A DNA stretch of 29,477 bases from Hondaea fermentalgiana (Eukaryota; Sar; Bigyra; Thraustochytrida; Thraustochytriidae): the NCBI GenBank assembly GCA_014084085.1, contig NPFB01000208.1:1-29477 (forward strand), given 5' to 3'. The position numbers were made by a program, and so were the translations under genes. Of this stretch, positions 27,403-29,477 are shown piece after piece. The notes beneath the pieces were generated by a model. It ran no database searches, was not told where the DNA came from, and saw nothing but the letters and a program-made list of their open reading frames with translations. Within the stretch, counting starts at the first letter, position 1, and each line of letters begins with the position of its first letter.

Positions 27403-27620
27403 AGAGCGCGGCGCGATTGAAAGTGAGGGGGAAGCGGCCCGGCCGGCAGAGAACCGGATGGGACGGGACGAAACGGGACGATTCGGTCGCTGTACGGAGC
27501 CTGTGGAGAGGAAAAGGCTGCGTAATGTGAATTCCGTCGATGGGCAGCGGGGTCAAGCGCGATCAGACTCCCCCGGAGTTTTCGTGGAGCGAAATCGCCG
27601 GGACATCGTCGATCGAAGCT
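27403..27620. repeat. Direct repeat family A, copy 1
   Basis: It starts at GAGCGCGGCGCGATTGA and ends near GGGACATCGTCGATCGAAG. It matches copy 2 (27633-27812) closely over two blocks: CGGCCCGGCCGGCAGAGA, and the ~110 bases from GTGGAGAGGAAAA to ACATCGTCGAT. Copy 1 has about 40 extra bases (GGGACGGGACGAAACGGGAC region). Non-triplet indels between copies argue against coding. Confidence 0.85.
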
Positions 27621-27632
27621 TTTCGTGGCCGT

Positions 27633-27812
27633 GGAGAGCGCGGCGCGATTGAGGGGAGAACGGCCCGGCCGGCAGAGAGGGAACCCTGTGGAGAGGAAAA
27701 GCAGCCTGGCGGGATGTGAATTCCGTCGATGGGCAGCGGGGTCAGGCGAGATCAGACTCCCCCGGAGTTTTCTTCAAGCGAAATCGCCGGGACATCGTCG
27801 ATGGAATTTTCA
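27633..27812. repeat. Direct repeat family A, copy 2
   Basis: Second copy of the unit at 27403-27620, starting about 230 bases after the first. The shared core ATTCCGTCGATGGGCAGCGG, then GATCAGACTCCCCCGGAG and AAATCGCCGGGACATCGTCG, is almost identical between copies. Confidence 0.85.
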
Positions 27813-28330
27813 GAAATGCAAGATCGTGGCCGCAGCGTTCTGGCTGACGCGGACTCGCGTGTGGCGGAAGGCTCGAGAGCTGGGACGGAGCTTTCGTTGA
27901 CCCAATTTGTCCGAGCGTGGCCAAAACCTGAATTGAACCAACGTGGTCAAGACATCATTCGTCGAGCGAGCAAGCAAGCAAGCAAGCAACTTGAACAGCG
28001 CTTTTCGTGATCGTTGAAACGAGGTCGCAGCTTCTTTAAAGCGGAGGATTCGAAGCTCTTTCGTGGCGAGCGAATGTGGCTTCATGCCAATCTGGGCAAA
28101 GAAGGATGCCTTGATAAGGATCGATTGTGAGCTTTTAATTGCCACGACCTCATCCTTGTCCTTTGGCTGCATTCAAAAATCTAACAAAAAAAGGCCCCGT
28201 TGCCAGTGGTCAGGATCACAGACGATCTTGGACCCGTGATGCCTCTTCAAGTTGGCCAGACTTTCTTGATAGATGGATCAACTTCAACTTCTCAAGTCAG
28301 CGGTGGCATTTACCCCTGTCAAGCAAGGAT
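27813..28330. other. Spacer between repeat families A and B
   Basis: No gene recognised. It contains a GCAAGCAAGCAAGCAA run near 27967-27988 and scattered TTTTCGTG motifs (for example AGCGCTTTTCGTGATC at ~27998 and CGAAGCTCTTTCGTGGC at ~28050) that resemble the 3' end of repeat A copy 1 (CGAAGCTTTTCGTGGC). These may be older, diverged copies. Confidence 0.4.
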
Positions 28331-28425
28331 GCAGAAGGAGGGGCGAGTGGGGAGTAAACAGTGAGTGCTTCCGACTGCTACAACGGCGCGAGATCAGACG
28401 AGTCCAGAGCCAGTCATTTTCCAAG
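28331..28425. repeat. Direct repeat family B, copy 1
   Basis: It begins GCAGAAGGAGGGGCGAGTGG. The core from 28360 reads AGTGAGTGCTTCCGACTGCT, then CGCGAGATCAGACGAGTCCA and AGCCAGTCATTTTC. It is one of three related units spaced about 195-215 bases apart. Confidence 0.8.
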
Positions 28426-28514
28426 ACATTGGTGCAGATTAGGAGTAAGCGCTTTCTGTGAGTTGAAGGCAGGCAGGCAGACAAAGGCGAAGACCTCCTT
28501 TGGCGTCTCAAATT

Positions 28515-28528
28515 CCCCCCCCCCCCCC
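28515..28528. repeat. 14-base C homopolymer
   Basis: Uninterrupted run of 14 C between repeat B copies 1 and 2. The length is likely unreliable in the assembly and may vary. Confidence 0.9.
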
Positions 28529-28543
28529 TTCAAATTTCGAACA

Positions 28544-28640
28544 TGCAGAAGGTGTGACGAGCGGGACATAACCAATGAGTGCTTGCTTCCGTCTGCTACA
28601 ACCGCGCGAGATCAGGCGAGTTCAGGGCCAGTCATTTTCC
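28544..28640. repeat. Direct repeat family B, copy 2
   Basis: It begins GCAGAAGGTGTGACGAGCGG. The core from 28574 reads AATGAGTGCTTGCTTCCGTC, then CGCGAGATCAGGCGAGTTCA and GGCCAGTCATTTTCC. Confidence 0.8.
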
Positions 28641-28741
28641 TGAATGGCTCTTCTGCTTGAACTCTTGTCGCAGATGAGGAGTAGTATTTTTTTGTTTGGG
28701 GCGCGCCCCGAATTCTCCCCTTTGATTCGAAAATCAAAGTT

Positions 28742-28837
28742 GCAGAAAGTGTCGCGGGTGGGATAAATAATGAGTGCTTCCGACCGTCTGCTGCAAAGGC
28801 GCGAAATCAGACGAGTCCAGCGCCAGTCAATTCTTTC
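28742..28837. repeat. Direct repeat family B, copy 3
   Basis: It begins GCAGAAAGTGTCGCGGGTGG. The core from 28768 reads AATGAGTGCTTCCGACCGTC, then CGCGAAATCAGACGAGTCCA and CGCCAGTCA. In one frame all three copies give RLLQxREIRRVQxQS, but in different contexts with stops nearby, so the similarity is probably at DNA level. Confidence 0.8.
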
Positions 28838-29087
28838 ATGCTTGCTCATCCTGTTTGTTAGCCTTGCTGCAGAATTCAAGTTTGGGGCAAGAGTAATGGA
28901 AAGGACCTTTGTTGCATCCGGATTCTCTTCTTTGATTTTTTTCTATAATACCGTAGAGCGATCGTGGAGGGCTGGCTGCCATCAAGTACGAGTATAAAAT
29001 TGTAGGAAAAGAAAAAAATGAATGATAAAAGACGTAGCACAGCTCCAGCTTGCGCCACGCTATACTGTGATCTCAAAATTCCAGAGT
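28838..29087. other. 3' side of the tail-anchored metallothionein gene
   Basis: On the minus strand this follows the TAA at 29088-29090 and is AT-rich, consistent with a 3' untranslated region. No further gene is seen. Confidence 0.4.
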
Positions 29088-29333
29088 TTACTTGGAGTTG
29101 CCGAGCGCGTAGCCGACGAGCACACCGGCGCCGAGAACCATGAGGAGAATCGGGAGGTTATCGACGACGCGAGCCTGGACGGACTCGGTCGTGCTGCAGC
29201 AGCCGCTCGAGCAGTTGCACTTGCCGGGAGGGCACGTGCACTTGTTGCCGGACTTGCAGCCGCAGTCCTTCTTACCGCAGCCGCAGCAGTTGCACTTGCC
29301 CGGAGGGCACGTGCACTTGCCGCCCTTGCAGCA
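29088..29333 (-). CDS. Terminal exon of a metallothionein-like protein with a C-terminal transmembrane anchor (5' exon outside window)
   Basis: Read leftward from 29333 in phase 0, the exon encodes 81 residues ending in TAA. Residues 1-46 hold 16 cysteines: an initial CC, module KCTCPPGKCNC (6-16), a spacer CGCGKKDCGCK, a second KCTCPPGKCNC (31-41), then SSGCC. This spacing, with Lys/Gly and no aromatic residue, is metallothionein-like and suggests thiolate metal clusters. A polar linker (STTESVQARVVDN) then leads to one hydrophobic helix (about 59-79, LPILLMVLGAGVLVGYALG) and ends NSK, a tail-anchor layout. No ATG lies in this frame upstream of the cysteines. Instead the DNA before codon 1 is an intron end: ACTAACTAAC branch-like string, then ATCGCAG. 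The first exon is therefore beyond 29477. Tail anchors are post-translationally inserted with the N-terminus in the cytosol; which membrane is unknown. Ordinary metallothioneins are soluble, so this fusion is unusual. Confidence 0.7.
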   Translation of the reverse strand, partial: CCKGGKCTCPPGKCNCCGCGKKDCGCKSGNKCTCPPGKCNCSSGCCSTTESVQARVVDNLPILLMVLGAGVLVGYALGNSK

Positions 29334-29367
29334 CTGCGATAGCCCAAGTGAAATGGACGTTAGTTAG
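29334..29367 (-). other. Candidate branch point and 3' splice site
   Basis: On the minus strand ACTAACTAAC (about 29358-29367) is followed ~22 bases later by ATCGCAG ending at 29334. Branch-like and acceptor strings sit directly in front of the Cys-rich frame and explain its missing ATG. Confidence 0.6.
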
Positions 29368-29418
29368 TTCGCATGCTTTTCAGAATTTTCTCGCCTCAAC
29401 GCCCCGACGGCCCACGGC

Positions 29419-29468
29419 GGCCCTTCGCGGCCCCGCACGCCAGGGCCCTTCGCGGCGGCCCTTCGCGC
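29419..29468. repeat. GGCCCTTCGCGG short repeats
   Basis: Three copies of GGCCCTTCGCGG (the last ending GC) start at 29419, 29444 and 29457. They lie in the presumed intron of the metallothionein gene, at the window edge. Function unknown. Confidence 0.75.
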
Positions 29469-29477
29469 GCCGCCGCG

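Noticed and set aside
28360..28840. Short protein gene encoded by repeat family B
   Set aside because: The shared RLLQxREIRRVQ peptide is in different contexts with nearby stops and no consistent start; DNA-level similarity explains it.
26752..29333. Joining the two metallothionein segments as exons of one gene
   Set aside because: On the minus strand the segment ending in a stop (29088-29333) comes before the segment starting with ATG (26847), so they cannot be exons of one mRNA in that order.
1..29477. CRISPR array, rRNA, tRNA or bacterial mobile element
   Set aside because: No regularly spaced short identical repeats with unique spacers, no recognisable tRNA arms, rRNA cores, transposase or integrase domains were seen. 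Repeats present are microsatellites or degenerate ~200-base units.

Overview
The window looks like nuclear DNA of a GC-rich, intron-poor unicellular eukaryote. A labyrinthulomycete (thraustochytrid-type stramenopile) is my best guess. This is inferred from very long uninterrupted reading frames, eukaryote-only families (exosome RRP42, mitochondrial carrier, NIPA transporter), a cytochrome-b5 front-end desaturase of the polyunsaturated-lipid type, and simple-sequence-rich spacers. No bacterial operon logic, rRNA, tRNA or CRISPR array was seen. A run of exactly 100 N (16558-16657) is a scaffold gap placeholder.

Layout, left to right: (1) 1-4149 (+), a 1382-residue protein whose last ~420 residues are an acid-lipase-type alpha/beta hydrolase. 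(2) 4296-9755 (-), an 1819-residue NACHT/STAND-like NTPase with a long C-terminal coiled coil. (3) 10343-11380 (-), a mitochondrial carrier. (4) 12689-13537 (+), exosome subunit RRP42. (5) 14142-15920 (-), a NIPA-type magnesium transporter; its ATG is 24 bases inside the longest open frame, which opens on TTG. (6) 15921-18441, a long gene-poor spacer with the gap. (7) 18442-21390 (+), a cytochrome-b5 front-end desaturase fused to an N-terminal polytopic membrane domain that is internally duplicated. (8) 21786-26279 (+), a seven-bladed WD40 propeller followed by five fibronectin-III domains. (9) 26280-29477, an accessory-looking stretch with two metallothionein-like coding segments on the minus strand, separated by two families of local direct repeats.

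The most unusual signals are at the right end. The exon at 29088-29333 (-) encodes 16 cysteines in about 46 residues (two KCTCPPGKCNC modules) and then a single hydrophobic helix at the extreme C-terminus: a metallothionein that appears to be tail-anchored in a membrane. Its first exon lies beyond the window. A second very short metallothionein-like frame (26752-26847, -) ends in a strong splice donor. Next in interest is the desaturase fusion. Lipid-related genes (lipase, desaturase) and metal-related genes (NIPA, metallothioneins) share the window, but they are interleaved with housekeeping genes on both strands, so I see no evidence of a co-regulated cluster.
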